In this document: positions 1 to 8,309 of the stretch, one piece after another
Numbering within the stretch: position 1 is the first letter of the stretch
How the letters are laid out: each line of letters begins with the position of its first letter
DNA from: Streptomyces sp. HUAS 15-9
Lineage (GTDB): Bacteria; Actinomycetota; Actinomycetes; Streptomycetales; Streptomycetaceae
Reading direction: 5' to 3'
Assembly: GCF_025642155.1 (NCBI RefSeq)
Contig: NZ_CP106798.1
Span: forward strand, 4,526,001-4,590,000
Length of the DNA stretch: 64,000 nt
Notes under the pieces: generated by a model
The model's database searches: none
Seen by the model: the letters and a program-made list of their open reading frames with translations, nothing else
Told to the model about the DNA's origin: nothing
Program-made: the position numbers and the translations under genes

Positions 1-39
1 CCCATGGGTGACGGCTCCGTCTCGGACTCGGCGAGGCAC
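1..39 (-). CDS. possible 5' end of a leftward gene (partial)
   Basis: Read on the minus strand, a GAGGAG Shine-Dalgarno-like sequence (about 43-49) precedes a GTG at 39-37, and an ATG at 5-3 is preceded by GGAG; either could open a gene leaving the window on the left. Too few codons are present for any family call. Two inverted repeats (54-67, 88-99) lie just upstream, as expected for a divergent promoter. This is an inference from signals only. Confidence 0.25.
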   Translation of the reverse strand, partial: MPRRVRDGAVTHG

Positions 40-53
40 TGTCTCCTCGCAAC

Positions 54-99
54 TGGTTCACGTACCAACAAGTAGCTAAGATGATGCTACCCGTCGGTA
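54..99. promoter_or_regulatory. two inverted repeats in the left intergenic region
   Basis: TGGTTCACGTACCA (54-67) and TACCCGTCGGTA (88-99) are TGGT-N6-ACCA and TACC-N4-GGTA dyads in an A/T-richer patch between a likely leftward gene and the SseB-like gene. Dyads of this kind are typical of TetR-family operators, but the regulator is unknown. Confidence 0.35.
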
Positions 100-206
100 A
101 TAAGAAGCAACCCCTGCCGGTCCAAGTGTGAGAAGGGTCTACATAAGGACGCTAGGGAACGGCTCAAGAAGGCTTGACGGGCCTTCGGCGACCCCGGTGG
201 GGTCGG

Positions 207-212
207 TAGGCT
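207..212 (+). promoter_or_regulatory. -10 box TAGGCT, leaderless start
   Basis: TAGGCT ends 7 nt before the ATG at 220, so transcription would start at or next to the start codon. There is no convincing Shine-Dalgarno before the ATG, in keeping with a leaderless mRNA. Confidence 0.45.
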
Positions 213-219
213 AGCGCCC

Positions 220-690
220 ATGTACGGCTACGACCAGAACGTGGGTGCGCAGTACGCCCCGCCGCAGCAGCAGATGCCCGGCGGTCACGGCGGGTACGGC
301 CAGCAGCCGCCGCTCTACCCGGAGCCGTCGCCGCCCTCGCTCGCGGACGCGGTGCGTGCCTTCACCACCGGCCAGCTGGCCGCGGAGGACTTCCAGCAGG
401 TGTTCGCCACGTCCAAGGTCTACTGCCCGCGCGGCGACAACCCGGGCTTCCTCGCGCTGCACAACACCCAGCAGCCGGTGATCCCGATGTTCACCTCGCT
501 CAAGGAGCTGCGGCGGTATGCGGGCAAGGAGTCCAAGTACTTCGTGATCACCGGCGCCGAGGTGATCGACCTGCTGCCGACCGGGTACGGCTTCGTCCTG
601 GACATGGAGGGCGAGCACCGGATGGTCTTCGACGCGAAGGCGGTCGAGCAGATGGTGGACTTCGCGATGCGCCGGATGTACGGCGGCTGA
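220..690 (+). CDS. SseB-like domain protein
   Basis: 156 aa. The first ~40 residues are a Gln/Pro/Gly-rich low-complexity head, followed by one compact domain resembling the SseB N-terminal family common as short proteins in actinomycetes: repeated short strands and a central 'VIPMFTSLKELRRYAG' segment, which in this family precedes the conserved hydrophobic core, then 'GYGFVLDMEGEHRMVF'. No signal peptide or membrane segment, so probably cytoplasmic. The ATG is chosen because a -10 box sits 7 nt upstream and no RBS is present. Function in actinomycetes is unknown; the SseB name comes from a type III secretion protein with no implied role here. Confidence 0.7.
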   Translation: MYGYDQNVGAQYAPPQQQMPGGHGGYGQQPPLYPEPSPPSLADAVRAFTTGQLAAEDFQQVFATSKVYCPRGDNPGFLALHNTQQPVIPMFTSLKELRRYAGKESKYFVITGAEVIDLLPTGYGFVLDMEGEHRMVFDAKAVEQMVDFAMRRMYGG

Positions 691-718
691 ACCGCCCCTT
701 CCGTCCGGGGATCTGCCC

Positions 719-724
719 TACTGT
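719..724 (+). promoter_or_regulatory. -10 box TACTGT, leaderless start
   Basis: TACTGT ends 6 nt before the GTG at 731, a spacing compatible with a leaderless transcript of the frameshifted membrane gene. Confidence 0.35.
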
Positions 725-730
725 GCCCGC

Positions 731-1331
731 GTGACCCCACCCGACACCTCGCCGCTGGTCCTGCACGGCCGACGGCGTTCTGCCGCCCGGCTCCGTTCCG
801 GCGTCCTGCTGTGGGAGTCGGCGGGAGTGCGCCGCGAGATACCCGTCGCCGCGATCGAACGTGTCGACGTGCGGCCGCCGGGGCCGCGAACTGACCGTCG
901 TCCTGACCTCGGCCCTGCCCGACCCGGCGACCCACTCCCTCACCTCCCGCAGCGCACCCGCCGTCCGCGAGTTCGCGGGGCCGGAACCGAGGAACGTGCC
1001 CCTCGGGGTGCTGGGCGTCCTCTACGTACTGGTTGTCGCAGCGTTGCCGGTCCGCGGCGCAGGGGAGCGGGCCACCGTCTCCTGGCTGGTGGGCATCCCC
1101 TGTGTCCTGGCGCCCGGCGTCGCTGCCGTGGTGGCCGGCCTGCGCATGCTGCGCGACACCGTCGTGCTGCGTGCCCGGGGGATCGCGGTCGAGGGGCGGC
1201 TGGAGTCCTCCCATGACGTCGGAACCGGTGAGGACGCGGTCACGCACTGCGTCTACTCCTACGCCGACGTCTCCATGACCTTGCTCGGCTTCTCCCTGGT
1301 GGGGACGGCGGTGGCCGCCCTGTTCGGCTGA
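731..1331 (+). pseudogene. frameshifted membrane protein gene (DUF3592-like)
   Basis: The N-terminal part reads from GTG 731 (MTPPDTSPLVLHGRRR...AIERVDV) and the remainder continues in the next frame (RELTVVLTSALPDPATHS... to the stop at 1331); neither frame alone makes a sensible protein. The switch must lie about 873-890, where removing one base from a C/G-rich run restores V-D-V-R-R-R-G-R-E-L. The rest has two hydrophobic segments (LGVLGVLYVLVVAALPV; SWLVGIPCVLAPGVAAVVAGL), then a short soluble stretch running straight into a last hydrophobic piece (MTLLGFSLVGTAVAALFG). The soluble stretch looks too short, suggesting an internal deletion too. Either a decaying gene or a sequencing error plus a short form. 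Confidence 0.65.
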
Positions 1332-1344
1332 CCGGCACCCGGCG

Positions 1345-1376
1345 AGGCCCGGAGGGAATGTCCTCCGGGCCTTCTC
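1345..1376 (+). terminator. intrinsic terminator
   Basis: AGGCCCGGAGG (1345-1355) pairs perfectly with CCTCCGGGCCT (1362-1372) around a 6-nt loop, followed by a T-rich stretch. It separates the frameshifted gene from the pirin gene. Confidence 0.75.
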
Positions 1377-1393
1377 TGTTGGGGGTGGCAGAA

Positions 1394-1409
1394 AGTTCAA
1401 TGCTCAACT
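1394..1409. promoter_or_regulatory. imperfect dyad AGTT-N8-AACT upstream of pirin
   Basis: AGTTCAATGCTCAACT lies about 30 nt upstream of the pirin start in an A/T-rich patch. The half-sites resemble operators of small winged-helix repressors (MarR/HxlR type). A strong RBS (AAGGAGGT, 1423-1430) follows, 8 nt before the ATG. Confidence 0.35.
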
Positions 1410-1438
1410 AAAGTGAGCGCACAAGGAGGTACCGACCC

Positions 1439-2416
1439 ATGCCTGCAGTGACCGTCGAGAACCCGCTGACCCTGCCCCGTGTGGCCGCGCCGGCGGACGC
1501 CGTCGCCCGTCCCGTGCTGGCCGTGACGACCGCGCCGAGTGGCTTCGAAGGTGAGGGCTTCCCCGTCCGTCGGGCGTTCGCGGGGATCAACTACCGCCAC
1601 CTGGATCCGTTCATCATGATGGATCAGATGGGTGAGGTTGAGTATCAGCCTGGGGAGCCGAAAGGGACCCCGTGGCACCCGCACCGCGGCTTCGAGACCG
1701 TCACGTACATCATCGACGGGATCTTCGACCACCAGGACTCCAACGGCGGCGGCGGCACCATCACCAACGGCGACACCCAGTGGATGACGGCGGGCTCCGG
1801 CCTGCTGCACATCGAGGCTCCGCCGGAGCATCTGGTCATGTCCGGCGGTCTCTTCCACGGTCTCCAGCTTTGGGTGAACCTGCCGGCGAAGGACAAGATG
1901 ATGCCTCCGCGCTACCAGGACATCCGCGGCGGCAACGTCCAGCTGCTGACCACGCCCGACGGCGGCGCGCTGCTCCGCGTGATCGCCGGCGAGCTGGACG
2001 GCCACGCCGGTCCCGGCATCACGCACACCCCGATCACGATGATCCACGCGACGGTGGCGCCGGGTGCGGAGGTCACGCTGCCGTGGCGGGAGGACTTCAA
2101 TGGGCTGGCGTACGTGCTGGCGGGCAAGGGCTCGGTCGGTGCCGAGCGCCGTCCGATCCACCTGGGCCAGACTGCGGTCTTCGGCGCCGGCGGTTCGCTG
2201 ACCGTCCGCGCGGACGAGAAGCAGGACTCCCACACCCCGGACCTGGAGGTAGTCCTGCTCGGCGGGCAGCCCATCCGTGAGCCCATGGCCCACTACGGCC
2301 CCTTCGTCATGAACACCCGCGAGGAACTCCAGCAGGCCTTCGAGGACTTCCAGAAGGGCCGGCTCGGGACCATCCCGGCCGTCCACGGCATGACCGAGAG
2401 CGGACCGCAGGCCTGA
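1439..2416 (+). CDS. pirin family protein
   Basis: 325 aa bicupin. The pirin domain (about 45-155) carries the metal-binding pattern 'WHPHRGFETVTYIIDG' with further His and Glu in 'GLLHIEAPPEH'; a second cupin (about 190-300, pirin C-terminal domain) includes 'REPMAHYGPFVMNTREELQQAFEDFQKG', typical of the family. Pirins bind a single iron; bacterial members have been linked to quercetinase activity and redox sensing, but the substrate here cannot be told. A perfect AAGGAGGT RBS fixes the start. A possible operator upstream suggests induction by a redox or phenolic signal (inference). Flanked on both sides by terminators, so monocistronic. Confidence 0.93.
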   Translation: MPAVTVENPLTLPRVAAPADAVARPVLAVTTAPSGFEGEGFPVRRAFAGINYRHLDPFIMMDQMGEVEYQPGEPKGTPWHPHRGFETVTYIIDGIFDHQDSNGGGGTITNGDTQWMTAGSGLLHIEAPPEHLVMSGGLFHGLQLWVNLPAKDKMMPPRYQDIRGGNVQLLTTPDGGALLRVIAGELDGHAGPGITHTPITMIHATVAPGAEVTLPWREDFNGLAYVLAGKGSVGAERRPIHLGQTAVFGAGGSLTVRADEKQDSHTPDLEVVLLGGQPIREPMAHYGPFVMNTREELQQAFEDFQKGRLGTIPAVHGMTESGPQA

Positions 2417-2439
2417 GCCCGAGTCCCGGACCCCCTGAC

Positions 2440-2475
2440 AGCCCCGTCCGTCAATGGCGCCGGACGGGGCTTTCG
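2440..2475 (+). terminator. intrinsic terminator after pirin
   Basis: AGCCCCGTCCG (2440-2450) and CGGACGGGGCT (2461-2471) form a perfect 11-bp stem with a 10-nt loop and a TTTC tail. Confidence 0.8.
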
Positions 2476-2542
2476 CGTACCGCGTCACCCGGCCGGGTCT
2501 GAGCGCAGGACAGCCCGGCCGGGCGCGTGATCGGCTGGATGC

Positions 2543-3574
2543 GTGCAGCTTCTGCCCGATCCCGTCCGCCGACTCGCCGCCTGGTGCGTGGTGATCCTGC
2601 TCGTCTACGGGGTCGGGTACGTCGGGGTCCGGCTCTGCACCACGTTCCGTACGGCTGTCACACCCGTGCTGCTCGCGCTGCTCGGGACCGCGCTGCTCGG
2701 GCCGCTGTACCGGCGGCTCGTCCGGGCCGGGGTGCAGCGCTCGCTGGCCGCCGGGCTCACCTGCGTCGCCGTCGTGGCCGTCATCGGCGGGGCCGTCTAC
2801 ATCGTGGTCGCCGCGCTGATCGACACCGGGGGCCAGATCATCTCTTCGCTGCGGGCCGCCGCGAGGTCCGTCGCCGAGCACTTCGGGGCGGCCGGCACCT
2901 CGCTGGACGACCTCGCCGAGAACTCCAAGGACCTGCTGGCCAAGTTCGGCGGGACGGCTGCCTCCAACGTCATCAGCGGGGTCAGCGTGGTCGGCGAGAG
3001 CATCGCCATGGCCGTACTGGCCCTGCTGCTCGTCTTCTTCTTCCTGCGCGACTCCCACCGGGCCGCCGAGAGCCTGCGGGCCCTCGCCCCGCACGGCACC
3101 GGCGACACCCTGGAGGCCATGGCGCGACGGGCCTTCGCGGCCGTCGAGGGGTTCATGCGCGGCACCACCGTCATCGCGCTCATCGACGCCACCTGCATCA
3201 CCATCGGGCTGCTGATCCTTCAGGTGCCGGGCGCGCCCGGCCTCGGCGCGCTCGTCTTCGTCGGCGCCTACATCCCCTACCTCGGCGCCTTCCTCTCCGG
3301 CGCGGTGGCCGTGCTGGTCGCGCTCGCCGACCGGGGGTTCGTGATCGCGCTGTGGGCCCTCGGGGTCGTCCTCGCCGTGCAGGTGCTGGAGGGGCATGTG
3401 CTCCAGCCGATGATCCAGAGCCGGACCGTGCAGATGCATCCCGCGGTGGTGATGCTGGCGATCACGGCCGGGGCGTCCGTCGCGGGCATCGTCGGGATGC
3501 TGCTGGCCGTACCGCTCACCGCGGCCGCCTTCGGGGTCGTGCACGAACTGCGGAACCGGTACGCCACCCCGTAG
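2543..3574 (+). CDS. AI-2E family transporter
   Basis: 343 aa, about seven or eight membrane segments: an N-terminal pair (residues ~10-60), a third helix near 70-95, a soluble region (~100-145), then a hydrophobic C-terminal half. The C-terminal signature 'GAYIPYLGAFLSG' and 'LEGHVLQPMIQSRTVQMHPAVVMLAI' identifies the AI-2E/PerM family. Members have been proposed as exporters of signals or Na+(Li+)/H+ antiporters; substrate here is unknown. Starts at a GTG; an ATG 5 nt upstream is out of frame. Its 3' end faces the phosphatase gene (convergent, 17 bp apart). Confidence 0.88.
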   Translation: MQLLPDPVRRLAAWCVVILLVYGVGYVGVRLCTTFRTAVTPVLLALLGTALLGPLYRRLVRAGVQRSLAAGLTCVAVVAVIGGAVYIVVAALIDTGGQIISSLRAAARSVAEHFGAAGTSLDDLAENSKDLLAKFGGTAASNVISGVSVVGESIAMAVLALLLVFFFLRDSHRAAESLRALAPHGTGDTLEAMARRAFAAVEGFMRGTTVIALIDATCITIGLLILQVPGAPGLGALVFVGAYIPYLGAFLSGAVAVLVALADRGFVIALWALGVVLAVQVLEGHVLQPMIQSRTVQMHPAVVMLAITAGASVAGIVGMLLAVPLTAAAFGVVHELRNRYATP

Positions 3575-3591
3575 CCGACGCCCCGACCGGT

Positions 3592-5700
3592 TCACCGCTT
3601 CTCGTACAGCTCGAACCAGATGCTCTTCCCCTCGCCCCGCGGATCCACCCCCCACGCGTCCGCGAGCAGTTCCATCAGCACCAGGCCGCGTCCGGAGGAG
3701 GCCAGCTCACCGGGGCTGCGTTTGTGCGGGAGGTCGTCGCCGACGTCGGTGACCTCGGCCCGCAGCCGCCGCTCGCCCGTCTCCCCGGTGACCTCGGCGA
3801 GCAACAGGGCGTCGGCGTCGGTGTGCACAAGGACGTTGGTGAGCATCTCCGACACCAGCAGCACCGCGGTGTCCACCTGCTCGTCGGAGGTCCAGTCGTG
3901 CAGCAGCCCGCGCACATGCTCGCGGGCCTCGGCGACCCGCTCCGGCTCGTCCTGCGCCACCGACAGCAGGGTGCGCCGGACCGTGGGCCCGACCAGCATC
4001 GTGGCGCCGTAGCCGTCGCCCTCCCCCGGTCTGCCCAGCAGCAGCACGGCTATGTCGTCCTCGCGGCGGTCGGCCAGTGGCCCCGGCGTCTGGTGGGAGG
4101 ACGGTCCGTGCACCGCCTGCACCAGGGCGTCCGCGAGCGACTCCAGGCCGCCCTCGTGGTCCTCCAGGACGGCGCGGAGTCGGTGCCAGCCGCTCTCCAG
4201 GTCATGACCGCCGGTCTCGATCAGACCGTCGGTGCAGATCATCATGGTCTCGCCGGGCTCCAGCGCGAACCGCGTCGTCGGGTAGTCGGCGTCCGGGTCG
4301 ATGCCCAGCGGCAGACCGCCCGCCGTCGGCCGCATCATCACCGTGCCGTCCCCCATCCGGATCACCGGGTCCGGATGCCCGGCGCGGGCGATCTCCATGA
4401 CGCCGGACACCGGGTCGACCTCCGCGTACAGGCAGGTCGCGAAGCGCGGGTCGGCGTCGTCGCCGGCGCCCTCGGTGACACCGTGCAGAAAGCGGGAGGC
4501 CCGGGTGAGGACCGCGTCCGGGCGGTGGCCCTCGGAGGCATAGGCGCGCAGGGCGATCCGCAGCTGACCCATCAGCCCGGCGGCCCGTACGTCATGTCCC
4601 TGGACGTCGCCGATGACCAGCGCGAACCGGCTGTTGGGCAGCGGGATCATGTCGTACCAGTCGCCGCCGACCTGGAGCCCGCCGCCGGTCGGGATGTAGC
4701 GGGCGGCCACGCTCATGCCGGGGACCTCGGGGCCCAGCGTGGGCAGCATGGAGCGCTGCAGCCCGTCGGTCAGTTCGCGCTGGGACTCGGCGGCTCCCGC
4801 CCGGGACAGGGCCTGGGCCAGCATGCGGGCCACCGTCGTGAGCACCGAGCGCTCGTCCGGTGTGAAGGCGACCGGATAGGCGAAGGCGGCCAGCCAGGCG
4901 CCCATCGTGCGGCCGGCCACCGTCAGCGGAAGGAACGCCCAGGACTGCCGGCCGAAGTGCCGGGCGAGCGGCCAGGTCACCGGGTAGCGGGTCTTGTACT
5001 GCTCGGGGGAGGACAGATAGACCCCACGGCCGGTGCGGACCACCTCGGCGGCCGGGTAGTCCGTCTCCAGCGGCATATCGGTGAAGGGAGCCTCGTCGCC
5101 GGGCTGATGCCCGTGATGGCCGATGACCGTCAGCCGGTCGCCCTGCACCCCGAAGACGGCCAGCCCGTCCGGCGAGAACCCCGGCATCGACAGCCCCGCC
5201 GCGACCCGCAGCACCTCCGACGTGGACCGTGCCTCGGCCAGCGCCCGGCCCGCGTCCAGCAGGAACGCCTCGCGGGAGCGGCGCCAGTCACCGGTGACGG
5301 GGGTCTGCGCCGCGGTGCCCGGAGTCGGCTCGGTGACCTCCTGCAGGGTGCCCGTCACCCGGTACACGCGCTCTGTGCGGTCGTACACCGGCCTGAAGCG
5401 GCTGCGTACCGTGCGTACGATCCGGCCCTGCTCGTCCATGATCCGCAGCCGTACCTCGGCCAGCGTGCCCTCGTCGGAGGCGAGCCGGATGATGCTCGTG
5501 TTCTCGTTCCAGTCGACGGGGTGGAAGCGGGCGCGTGCCCGCGCCTCGGTGAGGGTGGTCGTCTCGCCGGGCAGTCCGAGCAGCCGAGCGGTCTCCGCGT
5601 CGATCGTGACCAGCCCGGTGGCGGTGTTCCAGTGCCACACCCCGGTCGCGAGGGAGGAGAGAACGTCCCCGACGGCGGGCAGGGGCTCGCCAGTGCGCAT
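3592..5700 (-). CDS. PAS-GAF-SpoIIE phosphatase with C-terminal HATPase domain
   Basis: 702 aa cytoplasmic sensor protein. Order: PAS/PAC (about 10-125, 'VWHWNTATGLVTIDAETARLLG'), GAF (~150-315), PP2C/SpoIIE domain (~330-550; metal-binding Asp in 'VGGDWYDMIPL' and 'ALVIGDVQGHDVRAAG', and 'CTDGLIETGG'), and a GHKL anti-sigma-type ATPase (~575-700; N-box 'LVSEMLTNVLVHTDADALLL', G-box 'SSGRGLVLMELLADAWG'). Such proteins dephosphorylate STAS anti-sigma antagonists and may also bind or phosphorylate them, controlling stress sigma factors by partner switching. Divergent from aspS, with parS between them. Signal and partner are unknown; no STAS gene is nearby. Confidence 0.93.
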   Translation of the reverse strand: MRTGEPLPAVGDVLSSLATGVWHWNTATGLVTIDAETARLLGLPGETTTLTEARARARFHPVDWNENTSIIRLASDEGTLAEVRLRIMDEQGRIVRTVRSRFRPVYDRTERVYRVTGTLQEVTEPTPGTAAQTPVTGDWRRSREAFLLDAGRALAEARSTSEVLRVAAGLSMPGFSPDGLAVFGVQGDRLTVIGHHGHQPGDEAPFTDMPLETDYPAAEVVRTGRGVYLSSPEQYKTRYPVTWPLARHFGRQSWAFLPLTVAGRTMGAWLAAFAYPVAFTPDERSVLTTVARMLAQALSRAGAAESQRELTDGLQRSMLPTLGPEVPGMSVAARYIPTGGGLQVGGDWYDMIPLPNSRFALVIGDVQGHDVRAAGLMGQLRIALRAYASEGHRPDAVLTRASRFLHGVTEGAGDDADPRFATCLYAEVDPVSGVMEIARAGHPDPVIRMGDGTVMMRPTAGGLPLGIDPDADYPTTRFALEPGETMMICTDGLIETGGHDLESGWHRLRAVLEDHEGGLESLADALVQAVHGPSSHQTPGPLADRREDDIAVLLLGRPGEGDGYGATMLVGPTVRRTLLSVAQDEPERVAEAREHVRGLLHDWTSDEQVDTAVLLVSEMLTNVLVHTDADALLLAEVTGETGERRLRAEVTDVGDDLPHKRSPGELASSGRGLVLMELLADAWGVDPRGEGKSIWFELYEKR

Positions 5701-5795
5701 TGCCCCACTTTAAGAAGATGCGAGCAAACAGTGCCACTGCTCCAGGGTGCGGTAATGGTGGGAGGCGATCTTCGGGTGCCCGGTACGCTGGTCTG

Positions 5796-5811
5796 TGTTT
5801 CACGTGAAACA
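5796..5811. other. parS: parS centromere site (ParB binding)
   Basis: TGTTTCACGTGAAACA is a perfect 16-bp palindrome identical to the bacterial parS consensus. It lies in the intergenic region between the divergent phosphatase and aspS genes, 54 nt upstream of the aspS start. ParB binds such sites and spreads to organise the origin region; Streptomyces chromosomes carry many copies clustered near oriC. I found no second perfect copy in this window. Confidence 0.92.
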
Positions 5812-5865
5812 ACCTGAAGCACAGCCCCACACAGACCCCGATCCGCGAAGACTGGATGAACGACG

Positions 5866-7629
5866 ATGCATCGGTACAGGTCCCACACCTGCGGCGAGCT
5901 CCGCGCCTCTGACGTCGAGACCGACGTCCGGCTGAGTGGCTGGCTGCACAATCGGCGCGACCTGGGCGGCATCCTCTTCATCGATCTGCGCGACCACTAC
6001 GGCATCACACAGCTGGTCGCCCGCCCCGGCACCGCCGCGTACGAGGCCCTGGACAAGCTGTCCAAGGAGACGGTGGTCCGCGCCGACGGCAAGGTCGTCT
6101 CGCGAGGCACCGAGAACGTGAACCCGGACCTGCCGACGGGTGAGATCGAGATCGAGGTCGGCGAGGTCGAGGTGCTCGGCGCCGCCGCGCCGCTCCCCTT
6201 CACGATCAACGCCGAGGACGGGGTCAACGAGGAGCGGCGCCTGGAGTACCGCTTCCTGGACCTGCGCCGCGAGCGCATGCACCGCAACATCATGCTGCGT
6301 ACGGCGGTGATCTCCGCGATCCGTCACAAGATGACCGCGCTCGGCTTCAACGAGATGGCGACGCCGATCCTGTCCGCCACCTCCCCCGAGGGCGCCCGTG
6401 ACTTCGTGGTCCCCTCCCGTCTGAACCCGGGCAAGTTCTACGCCCTGCCGCAGGCCCCGCAGCAGTTCAAGCAGCTGCTGATGATCTCCGGCTTCGACCG
6501 CTACTTCCAGATCGCGCCCTGCTTCCGTGACGAGGACGCCCGCGCGGACCGCTCGCCGGGCGAGTTCTACCAGCTCGACGTCGAGATGTCCTTCGTCGAG
6601 CAGGAGGACGTCTTCCAGCCCGTCGAGAAGCTCATGACGGAGCTCTTCGAGGAGTTCGGCAACGGCCGCCACGTCACCTCGCCCTTCCCGCGGATCCCGT
6701 TCCGCGAGGCGGTGCTCAAGTACGGCTCCGACAAGCCGGATCTGCGCGCCCAGCTGGAGCTGGTGGACATCACGGATGTCTTCGAGGGCTCCGAGTTCAA
6801 GGCGTTCGCGGGCAAGCACGTGCGTGCGCTGCCGGTCCCGGCCGTCCAGGACCAGCCCCGCAAGTTCTTCGACCAGCTGGGCGACTTCGCGGTGTCGCTG
6901 GGCGCCAAGGGCCTCGCGTGGGTCCGGGTCGCCGAGGACGGCTCGCTGACGGGCCCGATCGCGAAGTTCCTGACGGAGGAGAACGTCAAGGTCCTCACCG
7001 AGCGCCTCGGGCTGGTGGCCGGTCACGCCGTCTTCTTCGGCGCGGGCGAGTTCGACGAGGTCTCGAAGGTCATGGGCGCGGTGCGGGTCGAGGCCGCCAA
7101 GCGGGCCGGCCACTTCGAGGAGGGCGTCTTCCGCTTCTGCTGGATCGTCGACTTCCCGATGTACGAGAAGGACGAGGACACCGGCGCGATCGACTTCTCG
7201 CACAACCCCTTCTCCATGCCGCAGGGCGGCCTGGAGGCCCTGGAGAACCAGGACCCGCTGGACATCGTGGGCTGGCAGTACGACATCGTCTGCAACGGCG
7301 TCGAGCTGTCCTCCGGTGCCATCCGGAACCACGAGCCGGAGATCATGCTCAAGGCCTTCGAGATCGCGGGTTACGACCGGGAGACCGTCGAGGAGAAGTT
7401 CGCGGGCATGCTCCGAGCCTTCCGCTTCGGCGCCCCGCCGCACGGCGGCATCGCGCCGGGCGTCGACCGCATCGTCATGCTGCTGGCCGACGAGCCGAAC
7501 ATCCGCGAGACCATCGCCTTCCCGCTCAACGGCAACGCCCAGGACCTGATGATGGGCGCGCCGACGGAGCTGGAGGAGGCACGGCTGAAGGAACTGCACC
7601 TGACGGTGCGCAAGCCGCAGCCGAAGTAG
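5866..7629 (+). CDS. aspS: aspartyl-tRNA synthetase
   Basis: 587 aa, full bacterial length. N-terminal OB-fold anticodon-binding domain (about 1-105), class II catalytic core with '[14 protein letters not shown]'-like segment and motif 2 '[24 protein letters not shown]', the bacterial GAD insertion (~290-410), and motif 3 '[17 protein letters not shown]'. Charges tRNA-Asp with aspartate; actinobacterial AspRS is often non-discriminating and may also misacylate tRNA-Asn, which the sequence alone does not settle here. The start [13 protein letters not shown] is the conserved N-terminus. Followed by a terminator at 7651. Confidence 0.98.
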   Translation: MHRYRSHTCGELRASDVETDVRLSGWLHNRRDLGGILFIDLRDHYGITQLVARPGTAAYEALDKLSKETVVRADGKVVSRGTENVNPDLPTGEIEIEVGEVEVLGAAAPLPFTINAEDGVNEERRLEYRFLDLRRERMHRNIMLRTAVISAIRHKMTALGFNEMATPILSATSPEGARDFVVPSRLNPGKFYALPQAPQQFKQLLMISGFDRYFQIAPCFRDEDARADRSPGEFYQLDVEMSFVEQEDVFQPVEKLMTELFEEFGNGRHVTSPFPRIPFREAVLKYGSDKPDLRAQLELVDITDVFEGSEFKAFAGKHVRALPVPAVQDQPRKFFDQLGDFAVSLGAKGLAWVRVAEDGSLTGPIAKFLTEENVKVLTERLGLVAGHAVFFGAGEFDEVSKVMGAVRVEAAKRAGHFEEGVFRFCWIVDFPMYEKDEDTGAIDFSHNPFSMPQGGLEALENQDPLDIVGWQYDIVCNGVELSSGAIRNHEPEIMLKAFEIAGYDRETVEEKFAGMLRAFRFGAPPHGGIAPGVDRIVMLLADEPNIRETIAFPLNGNAQDLMMGAPTELEEARLKELHLTVRKPQPK

Positions 7630-7650
7630 GTCAGCGGCAGGGCGTTTCGA

Positions 7651-7686
7651 GGGGCTGGAGACCGACACCGGTTTCCGGCCCCTTTC
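7651..7686 (+). terminator. intrinsic terminator after aspS
   Basis: GGGGCTGGAGACC (7651-7663) pairs with GGTTTCCGGCCCC (7670-7682), 13 bp with two G-U wobbles and a 6-nt loop, then TTTC. Confidence 0.65.
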
Positions 7687-7754
7687 GCGCGCGGCTGCGC
7701 AAAGGAGCCGTTTTCTCAGCTCAATGACAGGGTTCCTGCCTACCTTCCAGGCGC

Positions 7755-8309
7755 ATGACAGCGCATCAGGAACACCAACAGGAACACCAACAGGGCCAGA
7801 GGACAAGCAATCCGACGCGACGCCGGGTGGCTGCCGTCGGCGCGGGCGCGGTCGCCGCGGCGGGACTCGGCGGTGGTGCGTACGCGGCGGCCGGTGCACC
7901 CCGTAGCTCCCCCGCCGGCGAGGACTGCTACCGGCTCGAGGACGCCCTCCGCCAGCGCAGGGTCCGGGTGGAGCTGCGGGCGGAGGACATCGACATGGCC
8001 GCGGATGCCTGGCGGCGCGGGCTGGAGGTGGCGGTGGCCAATGTGGTTCCTTGCTGTTCCTTTCGGTGCCTTGTCTTTGGCTCGGTCGTCAGAGGGGTGC
8101 GGCCGAGGGGGCCCGACAGTCCCGGCAGTGGCCGGGGGTGGGGGAGCGGAAGCCGCGGTCGCAGCCGTCGCAGTTCTGGATCGGGTGCCGTGGGTCCGGG
8201 GGCGGTGGGTCCGGGGCCCGGAACGGTGGTGGGGGCGGGAGCTGGGCGGCCAGGCGGTGGGCCAGGAGGGCGGCCGGGCGGTGCAGGGGGTCCTGGGGGA
8301 GGTTCGTGA
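7755..8309 (+). pseudogene. remnant of an exported (Tat-type) protein gene
   Basis: Starts MTAHQEHQQEHQQGQ, then a Tat-like signal with '[28 protein letters not shown]', then 'GEDCYRLEDALRQRRVRVEL' and 'AEDIDMAADAWRRGLEVAVANVV'. Protein-like composition ends near 8045; beyond that the reading frame is only the antisense of the HTH gene, until the stop at 8309. It looks like the head of an exported protein, perhaps joined to the tail of another by deletion. I do not recognise the family; a genuine short protein of this form is possible but less likely. Confidence 0.45.

Noticed and set aside
2527..5817. A 1096-aa reading frame on the plus strand across the AI-2E transporter and phosphatase genes
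   Set aside because: It is an antisense/out-of-frame shadow typical of >70% GC DNA, with Arg/Gly/Ala-rich composition and no family resemblance.
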